Shown here: in pieces, positions 25,910 through 33,706 of the stretch
Position numbering within the stretch: position 1 is the first letter of the stretch
Layout: each line of letters starts with the position of its first letter
Assembly (NCBI GenBank): GCA_902572825.1
Contig: CACGHD010000016.1
Location: forward strand, 1-33,706
DNA length: 33,706 nt
Reading direction: 5' to 3'
Origin: an uncultured Prochlorococcus sp.
Lineage (GTDB): Bacteria > Cyanobacteriota > Cyanobacteriia > PCC-6307 > Cyanobiaceae
Made by a program: the position numbers and the translations under genes
Notes under the pieces: generated by a model
What the model was told of the DNA's origin: nothing
Databases searched by the model: none
What the model saw: the letters and a program-made list of their open reading frames with translations, nothing else

Positions 25910-27007
25910 CTAAGCTACTGTTTTTATATCATTAACAGCGATTGTATTAGCTGGATTACTATTTAGTGCTTTCATTGAATTAGAACTTACTTCAGTCCCT
26001 TCTGTTAATTTCTCCTTAACCATGGATTCTACTTTATTCCTGATTTCTAAGTTTTGATCAAGCCAAATAATTGTATTATCTCTTCCTTGGCCAATATTTT
26101 CTCCTTCATAACTATACCAAGCACCTCTCCTTATTATGATATTAGTTTCTTCTGCTAAATCTAATAAACATCCTGTTGTACTAATACCTTTTCCGAAGAG
26201 AATATCAAACTCTGCAATTCTAAATGGTGGTGCAACTTTGTTTTTTGCTACTTTCACTTTTGCTCTTATGCCATATTCCTCAGTACCTCTTTTAAGAGTT
26301 TGAATTCTTCTGATATCAAGTCTTACTGAGGCGTAAAATTTTAATGCATTACCTCCTGTGGTTGTTTCTGGATTGCCGTATGTAACGCCAATTTTTAGGC
26401 GTAATTGATTCAGGAATATTACCGTACATCCAGATTTACCAATATTTCCTGTTATTTTCCTCATTGCTTGACTCATTAGCCTTGCTTGGCTTCCAATTAC
26501 GTGATCTCCCATTTCTCCTTCTATCTCGGCTCTTGGGGTTAGTGCTGCGACCGAGTCAACAACTACAAGATCTACTGCACTTGATCTTATAAGTTGGTCA
26601 ACTATTTCAAGAGCCATTTCACCGGTATCTGGCTGTGAAACTAACAAATTTTCAACATCAACTCCTAGAGAGGCTGCATAAACTGGATCGAGTGCATGCT
26701 CAGCATCTACAAATGCAGCTACTCCTCCATTCTTTTGGACTTCCGCAATCGCGTGAAGCGTTAATGTAGTTTTTCCTGAACTTTCTGGTCCGTAAACTTC
26801 TACTACTCTCCCTTTTGGATAGCCTCCTCCTAATGCTAAATCTAAGGTGAGCGCTCCAGTAGATATCGTTTCTACTTTCATTCTTGAGGCGTCACCAAGT
26901 CTCATTATTGATCCTCGTCCAAAATTTCTTTCTATTTGACCTAAGACAAGACTTAATGCCTTGTCTTTTTCTTTTGATTCAGTTTTTTTCTTTTCTTCAA
27001 GGCTCAT
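25910..27007 (-). CDS. recA: RecA recombinase
   Basis: 365 aa. Walker [11 protein letters not shown] is near residues 73-82. Further blocks are [38 protein letters not shown], Walker-B/L2-type [37 protein letters not shown], and a C-terminal domain with a neutral rather than very acidic tail. RecA forms filaments on single-stranded DNA for recombination and stimulates LexA self-cleavage. ATG at 27007. A cyanobacterial SOS box lies 85-98 bases upstream, so it is likely damage-inducible. RecF, its loader, is encoded about 10 kb to the left. Confidence 0.97.
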   Translation of the reverse strand: MSLEEKKKTESKEKDKALSLVLGQIERNFGRGSIMRLGDASRMKVETISTGALTLDLALGGGYPKGRVVEVYGPESSGKTTLTLHAIAEVQKNGGVAAFVDAEHALDPVYAASLGVDVENLLVSQPDTGEMALEIVDQLIRSSAVDLVVVDSVAALTPRAEIEGEMGDHVIGSQARLMSQAMRKITGNIGKSGCTVIFLNQLRLKIGVTYGNPETTTGGNALKFYASVRLDIRRIQTLKRGTEEYGIRAKVKVAKNKVAPPFRIAEFDILFGKGISTTGCLLDLAEETNIIIRRGAWYSYEGENIGQGRDNTIIWLDQNLEIRNKVESMVKEKLTEGTEVSSNSMKALNSNPANTIAVNDIKTVA

Positions 27008-27091
27008 TGTTTGATTTATCGGTTAAAGTTCATGTAATTATTCTAAATTTGGAAATTTTTATTTAAACCAAACTTCATAAATACAAACTAT

Positions 27092-27105
27092 AGTACATCT
27101 GTACT
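27092..27105 (-). promoter_or_regulatory. LexA (SOS) box upstream of recA
   Basis: AGTACATCTGTACT is a perfect 6+6 palindrome around TC. It fits the cyanobacterial LexA consensus AGTAC-N4-GTACT. On the recA strand it is directly followed by TATAGT, a candidate -10 box overlapping the operator's downstream edge, which is where a repressor would block polymerase. It lies in the 112-bp spacer between the HAD gene and recA. Confidence 0.8.
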
Positions 27106-27119
27106 CTAACTGATTATTT

Positions 27120-27899
27120 TTAAATTGCAACTAATTCCTCAAGGTTACCTAACTTCACTAATTTGATTTCATTACTTAAAGTATACTTATCTGATATTTT
27201 CAAATATCCCCAATCAGCTAGGTAGCATGGAATGTGAGAAGTTTCTGAATTTTGTTTGATATCTATTAGAGTTTTTTTTCTATCTTCTATAAAGCCTAAA
27301 ATTTCATAAGTTTGTGTAAGCATCTCAGCTATTTTGACTTTTGTTCCGGATTCATAACCAAAAATAAATTCTGGAAAAATATTTAATTGTTTAAGAATTT
27401 TTTCTGCAAATATTTTACCTTTAGTTGTTATCACTCCAGTTTTTATTTCTCTTTTCCTTAATTCTTTCATAAAGTTTATAACTTCAAAAAAAGGATTATG
27501 TAAATTTACCCACGACTTAAAATCTTTATCTATTTGGTACTTGCGAGACTGATCTAACATTTTTTGTAAATCTTCGGCAATCCAAGAATTTTCAATTATT
27601 ATCCTCTGGCAATTTTGATGATAATTATTAATGAAATCATCTTTATTATCTTTTGTTAATGGGTTTTCAGCTTTTATAATTTCGTGAACAATTAAAATCA
27701 TTTCCCAACCATACTTAACCCAAGGCCTAATTTCTTTGAAGGAATTTGGTACTCTTTTATAGTGTTTTTGATCAACGGAAATGAAGGGTGAATTTAAATA
27801 TTTTTCACAGGCCAACAAGGAACTATGCCAATATTCTTGCATTCCATCAACTATTACTCCATCGAAATCAAATAGAAATATTTTTTGAGAAGACACCAA
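27120..27899 (-). CDS. HAD-superfamily phosphatase-like protein
   Basis: 259 aa. HAD motif I is LFDFDGVIVDG (nucleophile D11, acid D13), motif II the threonine in TGVITTKG, motif III a Lys in the SGTKVK region, and motif IV FIEDRKKTL. A helical cap domain of about 120 residues lies between motifs I and II, giving the subclass I layout of phosphoglycolate-phosphatase-like enzymes. The substrate is unknown. The start is TTG (27899), or the next codon GTG; there is no nearby ATG. tRNA-Gln lies just upstream on the same strand. Confidence 0.82.
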   Translation of the reverse strand: MVSSQKIFLFDFDGVIVDGMQEYWHSSLLACEKYLNSPFISVDQKHYKRVPNSFKEIRPWVKYGWEMILIVHEIIKAENPLTKDNKDDFINNYHQNCQRIIIENSWIAEDLQKMLDQSRKYQIDKDFKSWVNLHNPFFEVINFMKELRKREIKTGVITTKGKIFAEKILKQLNIFPEFIFGYESGTKVKIAEMLTQTYEILGFIEDRKKTLIDIKQNSETSHIPCYLADWGYLKISDKYTLSNEIKLVKLGNLEELVAI

Positions 27900-27912
27900 T
27901 TGAATATTAGAA

Positions 27913-27984
27913 CTGGGCCGCTAGGATTCGAACCTAGGAATGTCGAGACCAAAACCCGATGCCTTACCACTTGGCGACGGCCCA
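27913..27984 (-). tRNA. tRNA-Gln (anticodon TTG)
   Basis: Minus-strand cloverleaf: acceptor TGGGCCG/CGGCCCA (U1-A72, as usual in Gln tRNAs) with discriminator G. The anticodon loop TTTTGGT between TCGGG and CTCGA gives anticodon UUG. The T arm is CTAGG-TTCGAAT-CCTAG. CCA is not encoded. It sits 13 bases upstream of the HAD gene on the same strand. Confidence 0.95.
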
Positions 27985-28079
27985 TTAATTTTTATATTTT
28001 AATACATGAAAAGATTTTTTTCTATCCAAAAAATACAAAGTTTTTATAAACATGGCGCTAGTTTTGAAAAATAAAAATA

Positions 28080-29087
28080 TTATTTGAATGAGCTCGATTT
28101 CCATGGCTCTAGAAATTTCTTAGCTTTGTTGATCGCTAAAGCCATTCTTTCAGGATACTCATAGAGTTTTTTGTTATTTTTGTGAGCAAATTCAATAAGG
28201 GGCTGCATAATTTTTCTTGCAGCACTTCCAAATGCTATTCCGTCTGGAAGATTGTTTGAATTTAAAAATTCATGAGTTTTTTCATTTGTTCCTCCTGCCA
28301 ATTGAATTAATCCAGGTGGAAGATCTGAACCGATTTTTTCAAATAACTTAACAGCATCTCTACTTGTTGAAGGAGCAAGATCTCCAGACATTGGCCTTCC
28401 ATCTAGCTGCCAGATAAGGGGAATATCAAGTTTTTTAAGAATTTCATATCTTTCCCAAAGAGCTTTCAAAAGATCTTCGGGCTCTTGTGATTTTTTGAAA
28501 GATTGATTTAATCCACAACTGATAGATATCTTGTCTAATGTCATTTTGGAACTTTTAATGATACTGACAACTTTTGCAAAAGAATCTAGGCGATTGATTG
28601 CTGTATGAATTTCTACTGCATTAGGCTTTATTTTCTGAAGTGTTGATCTTAAATCATCTTTTGACAAATTATATTCATATTCACTAATTAGATTTAGGGG
28701 ACAGCTATTCAAACATCTTCCACATCCATAACATTTACTCTTTTTGATCCCAGAATTATCAATTGCAAAGGTGGGGCATACTTTTTCGCACGGTCTTGGA
28801 CAATTAGGGGGACATTTCAATGGATCAAATTTTGCTTTACGAAAGTGGATATCATTTCCATCACTAATGCTTATCATTAATCCAGGGGAGTTATTAAAGA
28901 CTTTTTTTGCCCACTCGATTCCTTTTTTTGCTGCGTGGACTATAGATTCTTCTGCGGCAACATCAATGAAGTCGACACCAGCAGCAGTATAAATTGCACA
29001 TAAATCTTCTATGGCAACAATATCTTCATTACTGGCACCACAAATTAATTTAATCCATTTTTCTTTTTTATTATTAGTTGTAATCAA
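28080..29087 (-). CDS. ldpA: LdpA, Fe-S redox input protein of the circadian clock
   Basis: 335 aa. Two ferredoxin-like cysteine clusters sit in the first half: C92-x3-C96-x3-C100-x3-C104 and C119-x2-C122-x2-C125-x3-C129. They are followed by a TIM-barrel-like C-terminal region (KPNAVEIHTAINRLDSF, WQLDGRPMSGD, QLAGGTN). This matches cyanobacterial LdpA, which in Synechococcus elongatus senses redox or light state and tunes clock period. Start TTG at 29087, 5 bases after the ndhN stop, so it is co-transcribed with an NDH-1 subunit. Prochlorococcus lacks kaiA and cikA by published knowledge, so its clock partner here is unclear. Confidence 0.88.
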   Translation of the reverse strand: MITTNNKKEKWIKLICGASNEDIVAIEDLCAIYTAAGVDFIDVAAEESIVHAAKKGIEWAKKVFNNSPGLMISISDGNDIHFRKAKFDPLKCPPNCPRPCEKVCPTFAIDNSGIKKSKCYGCGRCLNSCPLNLISEYEYNLSKDDLRSTLQKIKPNAVEIHTAINRLDSFAKVVSIIKSSKMTLDKISISCGLNQSFKKSQEPEDLLKALWERYEILKKLDIPLIWQLDGRPMSGDLAPSTSRDAVKLFEKIGSDLPPGLIQLAGGTNEKTHEFLNSNNLPDGIAFGSAARKIMQPLIEFAHKNNKKLYEYPERMALAINKAKKFLEPWKSSSFK

Positions 29088-29092
29088 ACAAT

Positions 29093-29569
29093 TTAACTTT
29101 CAAATTCATCTAGAATATAGTTATTTAACGGCTTCCATTCAAGTTTTCTCGAACCCCCCATTTCAACAACTATCGTTAGTTTATTATCGTTAGTGCAAAT
29201 CTCTATCAAGCTCTCTAATTCAGATTGAGACAGTACTTGTCCTTCTAATAACCAAAGTAATTTATTTTTATCATTTTCATTAAATAACTCAGAAGCTTGT
29301 GGGATAACTTGTTGAACTTCCCCGAGTGCTCCATTTCTACCTACGCTTTGATGACCAAGGTGCGGTGGTCTAACGCCATGCAATTTGAGCAAGAAGACTT
29401 CTGGATCTCCAAGCCCTCTTGCTGAGGTTATAAAAGTTTTAAAGCCCTTGGCCCTCATTCTTCTCAAAAGACGAGTTTCATAACCACCTTCAAGGGGTGC
29501 AAAGATTGCAAGACATTTGTTAGTTTTTAAATCGTTATGAAACTTTTTCCCTGTGAGAAGTAATGGCAT
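29093..29569 (-). CDS. ndhN: NAD(P)H-quinone oxidoreductase subunit N
   Basis: 158 aa, the usual length. Characteristic blocks are [44 protein letters not shown] and a C-terminal [15 protein letters not shown]. NdhN is an oxygenic-photosynthesis-specific peripheral-arm subunit of NDH-1, working in respiration and cyclic electron flow. ATG at 29569 is preceded by AAAGGA at a good distance, one of the few clear ribosome-binding sites outside the ribosomal operon. First gene of an ndhN-ldpA pair, divergent from rplC. Confidence 0.95.
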   Translation of the reverse strand: MPLLLTGKKFHNDLKTNKCLAIFAPLEGGYETRLLRRMRAKGFKTFITSARGLGDPEVFLLKLHGVRPPHLGHQSVGRNGALGEVQQVIPQASELFNENDKNKLLWLLEGQVLSQSELESLIEICTNDNKLTIVVEMGGSRKLEWKPLNNYILDEFES

Positions 29570-29852
29570 AAAAATTTCCTTTATTTATATTTTATTTTAT
29601 TTTATGGTACTTGATGATGTACAATTGTAACTCAGTGAATTTTTAAGCTCGCAAGCTAGCCGAGCCTATGAAAATTCCACATTTTTTAGCGTTTCGTTAA
29701 AAAACACAGGCGGGTTTATCCCAGGAGAAACTATCTAGATTTTCAGATAAGTCTCAACCTTATTAATTAATTGTTTTTTTATTAACTTCACCTTAATAAC
29801 TAAAGGTTTTAGATAATTTAAAAATCATTACGAGCTAGCCTAATTTAGTCTT
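29570..29852 (+). promoter_or_regulatory. Divergent leader region upstream of rplC with hairpins and a repeated AGCTAGCC
   Basis: 283 bp without a gene. Possible hairpins are GCTCG/CGAGC (29647-29651 with 29661-29665), GGG/CCC (29712-29722) and TATCT/AGATA (29732-29736 with 29745-29749). AGCTAGCC occurs at 29654-29661 and again at 29833-29840, 13-20 bases before the rplC ATG, each next to a CGAGC. A GATAAT near 29811-29816 could be a -10 box, giving a short leader. If transcription starts upstream instead, the structured region would be an operon leader. No known ncRNA is recognised. Confidence 0.4.
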
Positions 29853-30506
29853 ATGTCTGTAGGAATTTTAGGAAAGAAATTGGGCATGTCCCAACTTTTC
29901 GACGATAAAGGTAATTCGGTGCCAGTTACTCTTATTGAGGCTGGTCCTTGCCGCATCACTCAATTAAAAACAACCGCTTTGGATGGTTATACTGCCGTTC
30001 AAATAGGTTATGGCTTGTCCAAAGATAAGCATATAAGTAAACCTGAAAAGGGACATTTATTGAAATCAGGTGAAGAACTTTTAAAGCATTTGAAAGAATA
30101 TAGAGTTGAAGAAACCTCAGCTTATGAAATCGGAAATCAAATAACTGTAAAGAACTTTGAGGTTGGTCAAAAAGTAGATATCAGTGGCAAATCTATGGGT
30201 AGAGGTTTTGCAGGTTACCAGAAAAGACATGGTTTTAGCAGAGGTCCTATGAGTCATGGTTCAAAAAATCATAGAGCACCTGGATCTACAGGTGCAGGAA
30301 CAACTCCAGGCAGAATTTATCCTGGAAAAAGAATGGCAGGAAGATATGGAGGAAAACAGATTACTACAAAAGGTTTGTTAGTTCTAAAAATTGATGATCA
30401 GAAGAATTTGCTTGTAGTAAAGGGTTCTGTCCCAGGTAAGCCAGGCTCAATAATAAACATTAAGCCAAATAATGTTGTAGGCAAAAAAGGAGGTGAAAAA
30501 TCATGA
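29853..30506 (+). CDS. rplC: 50S ribosomal protein L3
   Basis: 217 aa. It has [19 protein letters not shown] at the start, the [21 protein letters not shown] block, [23 protein letters not shown], and [18 protein letters not shown]3 is an early-assembling 23S rRNA binder near the peptidyl-transferase centre; its basic loop carries the glycine-rich motifs. It leads the operon here because rpsJ is not upstream, as is normal in cyanobacteria. ATG at 29853 has no good Shine-Dalgarno. The stop overlaps rplD by four bases. Confidence 0.98.
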   Translation: MSVGILGKKLGMSQLFDDKGNSVPVTLIEAGPCRITQLKTTALDGYTAVQIGYGLSKDKHISKPEKGHLLKSGEELLKHLKEYRVEETSAYEIGNQITVKNFEVGQKVDISGKSMGRGFAGYQKRHGFSRGPMSHGSKNHRAPGSTGAGTTPGRIYPGKRMAGRYGGKQITTKGLLVLKIDDQKNLLVVKGSVPGKPGSIINIKPNNVVGKKGGEKS

Positions 30507-31135
30507 CAACACTTGAAACTCTTAACTGGGATGGTAAAAAATCTGGCAAAGTTTCTCTTGATTTAGCAGTTGCTAAAGAAACTTCTTCGGCAGACTTAAT
30601 ACATAGAGCAGTCCTTAGGCAGCTAGCAAATAAAAGACAGGGGACAGCATCAACTTTGACAAGATCTGAAGTGCGTGGAGGCGGTAGAAAGCCATATAAA
30701 CAGAAAGGTACAGGAAGGGCCCGTCAAGGATCAATAAGGACACCCTTAAGACCTGGTGGCGGAATTATTTTTGGACCGAAGCCACGTTCTTACAATCTTG
30801 ATATGAATCGTAAGGAACGTAGGTTAGCTCTTAGAACCGCACTTATGTCTAGAGTATCTGATATGAAAGCCGTTGAAGATTTTGGATCTACTTTAAAGCA
30901 GCCTAAAACAAGTGATATCATTAATGGCCTTGCTCGGTTAGGTATACAAAAAACTGAAAAAGTTTTGGTTATTCTTGATAGCCCGTCCGATGTTATAAAA
31001 AAATCAATCAATAATATTGAAAAAGTAAAATTAATTGCCGCCGATCAATTAAATGTATTTGATATTCTCAATGCTAATAAATTGGTAATAGGGCAATCAG
31101 CGATAGATAAAATTCAGGAGGTTTATGCATCATGA
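30503..31135 (+). CDS. rplD: 50S ribosomal protein L4
   Basis: 210 aa. Hallmarks are [25 protein letters not shown] and [20 protein letters not shown], the extended loop that lines the exit tunnel. In E. coli L4 also represses its own operon by binding the leader; whether that occurs here is unknown. A strong Shine-Dalgarno, AAGGAGGTG (30487-30495), lies inside the end of rplC, and the start overlaps rplC by four bases. The stop overlaps rplW in the same way. Confidence 0.98.
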   Translation: MTTLETLNWDGKKSGKVSLDLAVAKETSSADLIHRAVLRQLANKRQGTASTLTRSEVRGGGRKPYKQKGTGRARQGSIRTPLRPGGGIIFGPKPRSYNLDMNRKERRLALRTALMSRVSDMKAVEDFGSTLKQPKTSDIINGLARLGIQKTEKVLVILDSPSDVIKKSINNIEKVKLIAADQLNVFDILNANKLVIGQSAIDKIQEVYAS

Positions 31136-31434
31136 GTAAATTATTCGATTCTCGTTTAGCCGATGTAATACGAAAGCCAGTAATTACTGAGAAAGCTACA
31201 AATGCGCTAGATCTTAACCAATATACTTTTGAAGTTGATCATAGAGCGGCAAAACCACAAATAAAGGCAGCTGTTGAAGCCTTATTCAGTGTTAAAGTCA
31301 TAGGAGTTAACACTATGAATCCTCCCAGAAGAACAAGAAGAGTCGGGAAATTTTCCGGTAAACGTTCTCAGGTCAAGAAAGCAATTGTGCGTCTTGCTGA
31401 AGGAGACAAAATCCAACTATTTCCAGAATCCTAA
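31132..31434 (+). CDS. rplW: 50S ribosomal protein L23
   Basis: 100 aa. It has [25 protein letters not shown] at the start, [18 protein letters not shown] in the middle and a basic [25 protein letters not shown] segment. L23 sits at the exit-tunnel mouth and docks trigger factor and SRP. An AGGAGG site (31116-31121) within rplD and the ATGA overlap indicate coupled translation. The stop is followed by rplB after 12 bases. Confidence 0.97.
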   Translation: MSKLFDSRLADVIRKPVITEKATNALDLNQYTFEVDHRAAKPQIKAAVEALFSVKVIGVNTMNPPRRTRRVGKFSGKRSQVKKAIVRLAEGDKIQLFPES

Positions 31435-31446
31435 GGAGTTTTAATC

Positions 31447-32310
31447 ATGGCAATTCGTAAATTTAAACCTTATACACCTGGCACTAGGCAGAGAGTAGTT
31501 ACTGACTTTAATGAAATAACAAGCGCAAAACCTGAAAGATCACTAGTAGTCTCAAAACATAGAGTTAAAGGCAGGAATAATCGCGGAGTTATCACTTGTC
31601 GTCATCGTGGAGGTGGTCACAAAAGGCAATATAGGTTGGTCGACTTTAGAAGAGATAAAAGAAATATCAATGCTAAAATTGCAGCTATACACTACGATCC
31701 TCATAGAAATGCAAGGCTGGCACTTTTATTCTACGAAGATGGAGAGAAAAGATATATTATCGCTCCAGCAGGAGTAAAAGTCGGACAAAATGTCATATCT
31801 GGAGAAAGTGTTCCAATTGAAGATGGAAATGCAATGCCACTTTCTGTTATGCCATTAGGATCTAGTGTTCATTGTGTTGAGTTATATGCAGGTAGGGGAG
31901 CTCAGATGGTTAGATCCGCCGGAGCTAGTGCTCAAGTTATGGCAAAAGAGGGAGATTATGTTGCTTTAAAACTCCCATCTACTGAGGTAAGACTTGTAAG
32001 AAAAGAATGCTACGCAACTCTTGGTGAAGTAGGTAATTCTGAAATAAGAAATACTAGTTTAGGTAAAGCGGGAAGAAGAAGATGGCTTGGAAGAAGGCCT
32101 CAAGTAAGAGGTAGTGTAATGAACCCATGTGATCATCCACATGGAGGAGGAGAGGGAAAAGCACCAGTTGGTAGAGCAGGCCCAGTTACTCCTTGGGGTA
32201 AACCAGCTCTTGGACTAAAGACACGTAAAAAGAACAAACCAAGTAATAAATTAGTTGTTCGAAGACGCCGTCGGGTTTCTAAGAGGAGTAGAGGAGGAAG
32301 AGACTCTTGA
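31447..32310 (+). CDS. rplB: 50S ribosomal protein L2
   Basis: 287 aa. The [14 protein letters not shown] start, [22 protein letters not shown] and the C-terminal [23 protein letters not shown] (with the conserved histidine-glycine motif at the subunit interface) are all present. L2 is needed for subunit association and peptidyl transfer. AAGGAG at 31433-31438, overlapping the rplW stop, is a well-spaced ribosome-binding site. A 37-bp gap separates it from rpsS. Confidence 0.98.
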
Positions 32311-32347
32311 TTACTTCATCTATTATTTCAATTTCTTTTACATAATC

Positions 32348-32626
32348 ATGGGACGTTCACTAAAAAAAGGACCTTTTATAGCAGATAGCCTACTAAAGAA
32401 GGTAGAAAAACAAAATACTGACAATGACAAGTCTGTTATCAAAACTTGGTCAAGATCCTCTACGATTTTACCTTTAATGATCGGTCACACAATCGCTGTA
32501 CATAATGGCAAGACTCACATCCCAGTATTTATTACTGAACAAATGATTGGCCATAAACTCGGTGAATTTGCTCCTACACGCACTTACCGAGGTCATATAA
32601 GAGATAAGAAAGGAGCAAAATCATGA
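32348..32626 (+). CDS. rpsS: 30S ribosomal protein S19
   Basis: 92 aa from ATG 32348, giving the canonical [16 protein letters not shown]. An open extension of 31 residues upstream runs through the end of rplB and is not part of the protein. Other signatures are [43 protein letters not shown] and the C-terminal [13 protein letters not shown]19 binds the 16S rRNA head with S13. It overlaps rplV by four bases. Confidence 0.97.
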
Positions 32627-33009
32627 CAAAAACACCCGAAACAACAAAAACAGCAATTGCTCATGGGAATTATGTTCGCGGATCAGCCTCTAAAGTGAGA
32701 AGAGTTTTGGATCAGATAAGGGGTAGATCTTATAGAGATGCTTTGATTATGTTGGAATTTATGCCTTACAGATCTACAGACCCCATTACTAAAGTTCTGA
32801 GATCTGCGGTTGCCAATGCAGAACATAACCTTGGAATGGATCCATCTACTTTAGTGATTTCCTCTGCATGGGCTAATAGTGGTCCAGTAATGAAAAGGTA
32901 TAGGCCCAGAGCTCAAGGTCGAGCTTTTTCAATTAAAAAACAGACTTGCCACATCAGTATTTCTGTTGAATCTGCTCCTATTCAAACTAATGCGGAGGTA
33001 CAAAACTAA
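32623..33009 (+). CDS. rplV: 50S ribosomal protein L22
   Basis: 128 aa. It has the [23 protein letters not shown] start block, [15 protein letters not shown] and the hairpin-loop segment [23 protein letters not shown] that reaches into the exit tunnel. An AAAGGAG site sits in the end of rpsS before the ATGA overlap. The stop codon overlaps the rpsC ATG by one base (TAATG). The first 12 residues are a polar, Thr/Lys-rich extension before the conserved domain. Confidence 0.97.
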
Positions 33010-33706
33010 TGGGACATAAAATTCATCCTTCTGGATTAAGATTAGGAATTACACAAGAGCATCGCTCTAAGTGGTTTGCTACTTCTAAAACATATCCAAT
33101 TCTTCTCCAAGAAGATTTTAAAATTCGTACCTTCATACAAAAAAAATATGGAGCAGCTGGAATCAGTGATGTTTTAATAGCTAGAAAAGCTGACCAACTG
33201 GAACTTGAATTAAAAACAGCAAGACCAGGAGTTATAGTTGGAAGACAAGGAAGTGGTATTGAAGAATTAAGATCTGGCATTCAAAAAACTATAGGGGATA
33301 GAACAAGGCAAGTAAGAATAAACGTTGTTGAAGTTGAACGCGTAGATGCTGACGCTTTCCTACTAGCTGAATATATTGCGCAACAGCTTGAAAAAAGAGT
33401 CGCCTTTAGAAGAACTATAAGAATGGCCTTACAAAGGGCTCAAAGGGCTGGAGTCTTAGGTCTTAAAATTCAAGTAGGGGGAAGGTTAAATGGTGCTGAA
33501 ATAGCTAGAACTGAATGGACTAGAGAAGGTAGAGTTCCATTACATACATTGAGAGCTGAAATTGACTATGCAACACGTGAAGCTAATACAACATACGGTG
33601 TTCTAGGCATTAAAGTTTGGGTTTTTAAAGGTGAAGTTCTCCCTAAAGAAGAACAAACTATCCCCGTGGGTGCGAGCCCTAAGAGGAAAGCTAGTAGAAG
33701 ACCTCA
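33009..33706 (+). CDS. rpsC: 30S ribosomal protein S3 (3' end beyond window)
   Basis: 232 codons are visible, with no stop before the edge; only a short C-terminal piece is missing. It begins [22 protein letters not shown], has the KH-domain [18 protein letters not shown] (GxxG loop), then [32 protein letters not shown] and [22 protein letters not shown]3 lies at the mRNA entry site. The ATG overlaps the rplV stop by one base, with GGAGG-type pairing (GCGGAGGT) about 10 bases upstream. Confidence 0.97.
   Translation, partial: MGHKIHPSGLRLGITQEHRSKWFATSKTYPILLQEDFKIRTFIQKKYGAAGISDVLIARKADQLELELKTARPGVIVGRQGSGIEELRSGIQKTIGDRTRQVRINVVEVERVDADAFLLAEYIAQQLEKRVAFRRTIRMALQRAQRAGVLGLKIQVGGRLNGAEIARTEWTREGRVPLHTLRAEIDYATREANTTYGVLGIKVWVFKGEVLPKEEQTIPVGASPKRKASRRP

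Noticed and set aside
28006..28074. 22-codon ORF between tRNA-Gln and ldpA
   Set aside because: Too short and AT-rich to distinguish from chance, with no start signal.
29607..29622. NtcA or LexA site (GTAC-N8-GTAC) between ndhN and rplC
   Set aside because: The spacing gives GTA-N10-TAC, not the NtcA GTA-N8-TAC, and the half-sites are too far apart for LexA.
32255..32347. 31-residue N-terminal extension of S19
   Set aside because: It overlaps the end of rplB in another frame, and S19 has its canonical start at 32348.
1..33706. CRISPR arrays, insertion sequences, prophage, integrases or defence islands
   Set aside because: No spaced direct repeats, transposase or integrase motifs, or composition shifts were seen; the gene set is housekeeping.

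Overview
The window is about 33.7 kb of very AT-rich, densely packed chromosome from a marine picocyanobacterium. It most likely comes from a high-light-adapted Prochlorococcus. Support: photosystem I psaD, NDH-1 ndhN, the clock-input protein LdpA, a CURT1/CAAD membrane protein, a CCB-like cytochrome b6f assembly factor, a CrtD-type carotenoid desaturase, cyanobacterial-type GshA, and a cyanobacterial SOS box in front of recA. The genus is an inference from gene content, low GC and compactness; no strain can be named. Nearly everything looks like conserved core genome. I found no insertion sequence, integrase, prophage, CRISPR array or rRNA.

Layout, left to right. 1-570: the 3' end of an unknown gene, a small four-cysteine ORF and an AT-only spacer. 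570-2854: tRNA-Cys, a lipid-A-disaccharide-synthase-related glycosyltransferase, a small conserved protein and a minimal RNase D. 3016-8494: CCB2/CCB4-like factor, hemF (opposite strand), then a tight mrp-rodA-kinase cluster whose kinase has a degenerate ATPase domain. 8606-15200: psaD, trpE-gshA, ppc and a small protein. 15212-20201: tRNA-Arg(CCG), recF, speD, larE, a tandem CobA-like ATPase and a ThiF/MoeB-rhodanese fusion. 20383-25907: a possible small ORF, CURT1/CAAD, fructosamine-kinase-like, crtD, tyrA, a Rad3/DinG-like protein without Walker A, and DUF2839. 25910-29569: recA with its LexA box, a HAD phosphatase, tRNA-Gln(UUG), ldpA and ndhN. 29853-33706: the start of the ribosomal-protein operon rplC-rplD-rplW-rplB-rpsS-rplV-rpsC, with rpsC cut by the window edge.

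How the genes fit together: photosynthetic electron transport and pigments (psaD, ndhN, ldpA, CCB, hemF, crtD, CURT1), anaplerotic carbon fixation (ppc), amino-acid and thiol metabolism (trpE, tyrA, gshA), polyamines (speD), sulfur and cofactor chemistry (larE, ThiF-rhodanese, CobA-like, Mrp), cell-wall growth (rodA), DNA repair (recA, recF) and translation.

No obvious new multi-gene system is visible. The best second looks are: recF, which has no in-frame canonical start downstream of the tRNA but has ATGs on both sides of an A8 tract that would be restored by a one-base slip; the duplicated P-loop corrinoid-adenosyltransferase-like protein; the rodA-coupled histidine kinase lacking ATP-binding motifs; the helicase-like protein lacking Walker A; the zinc-less ThiF-rhodanese; and the crtD/fructosamine-kinase gene pair whose start codons are 5 bp apart.
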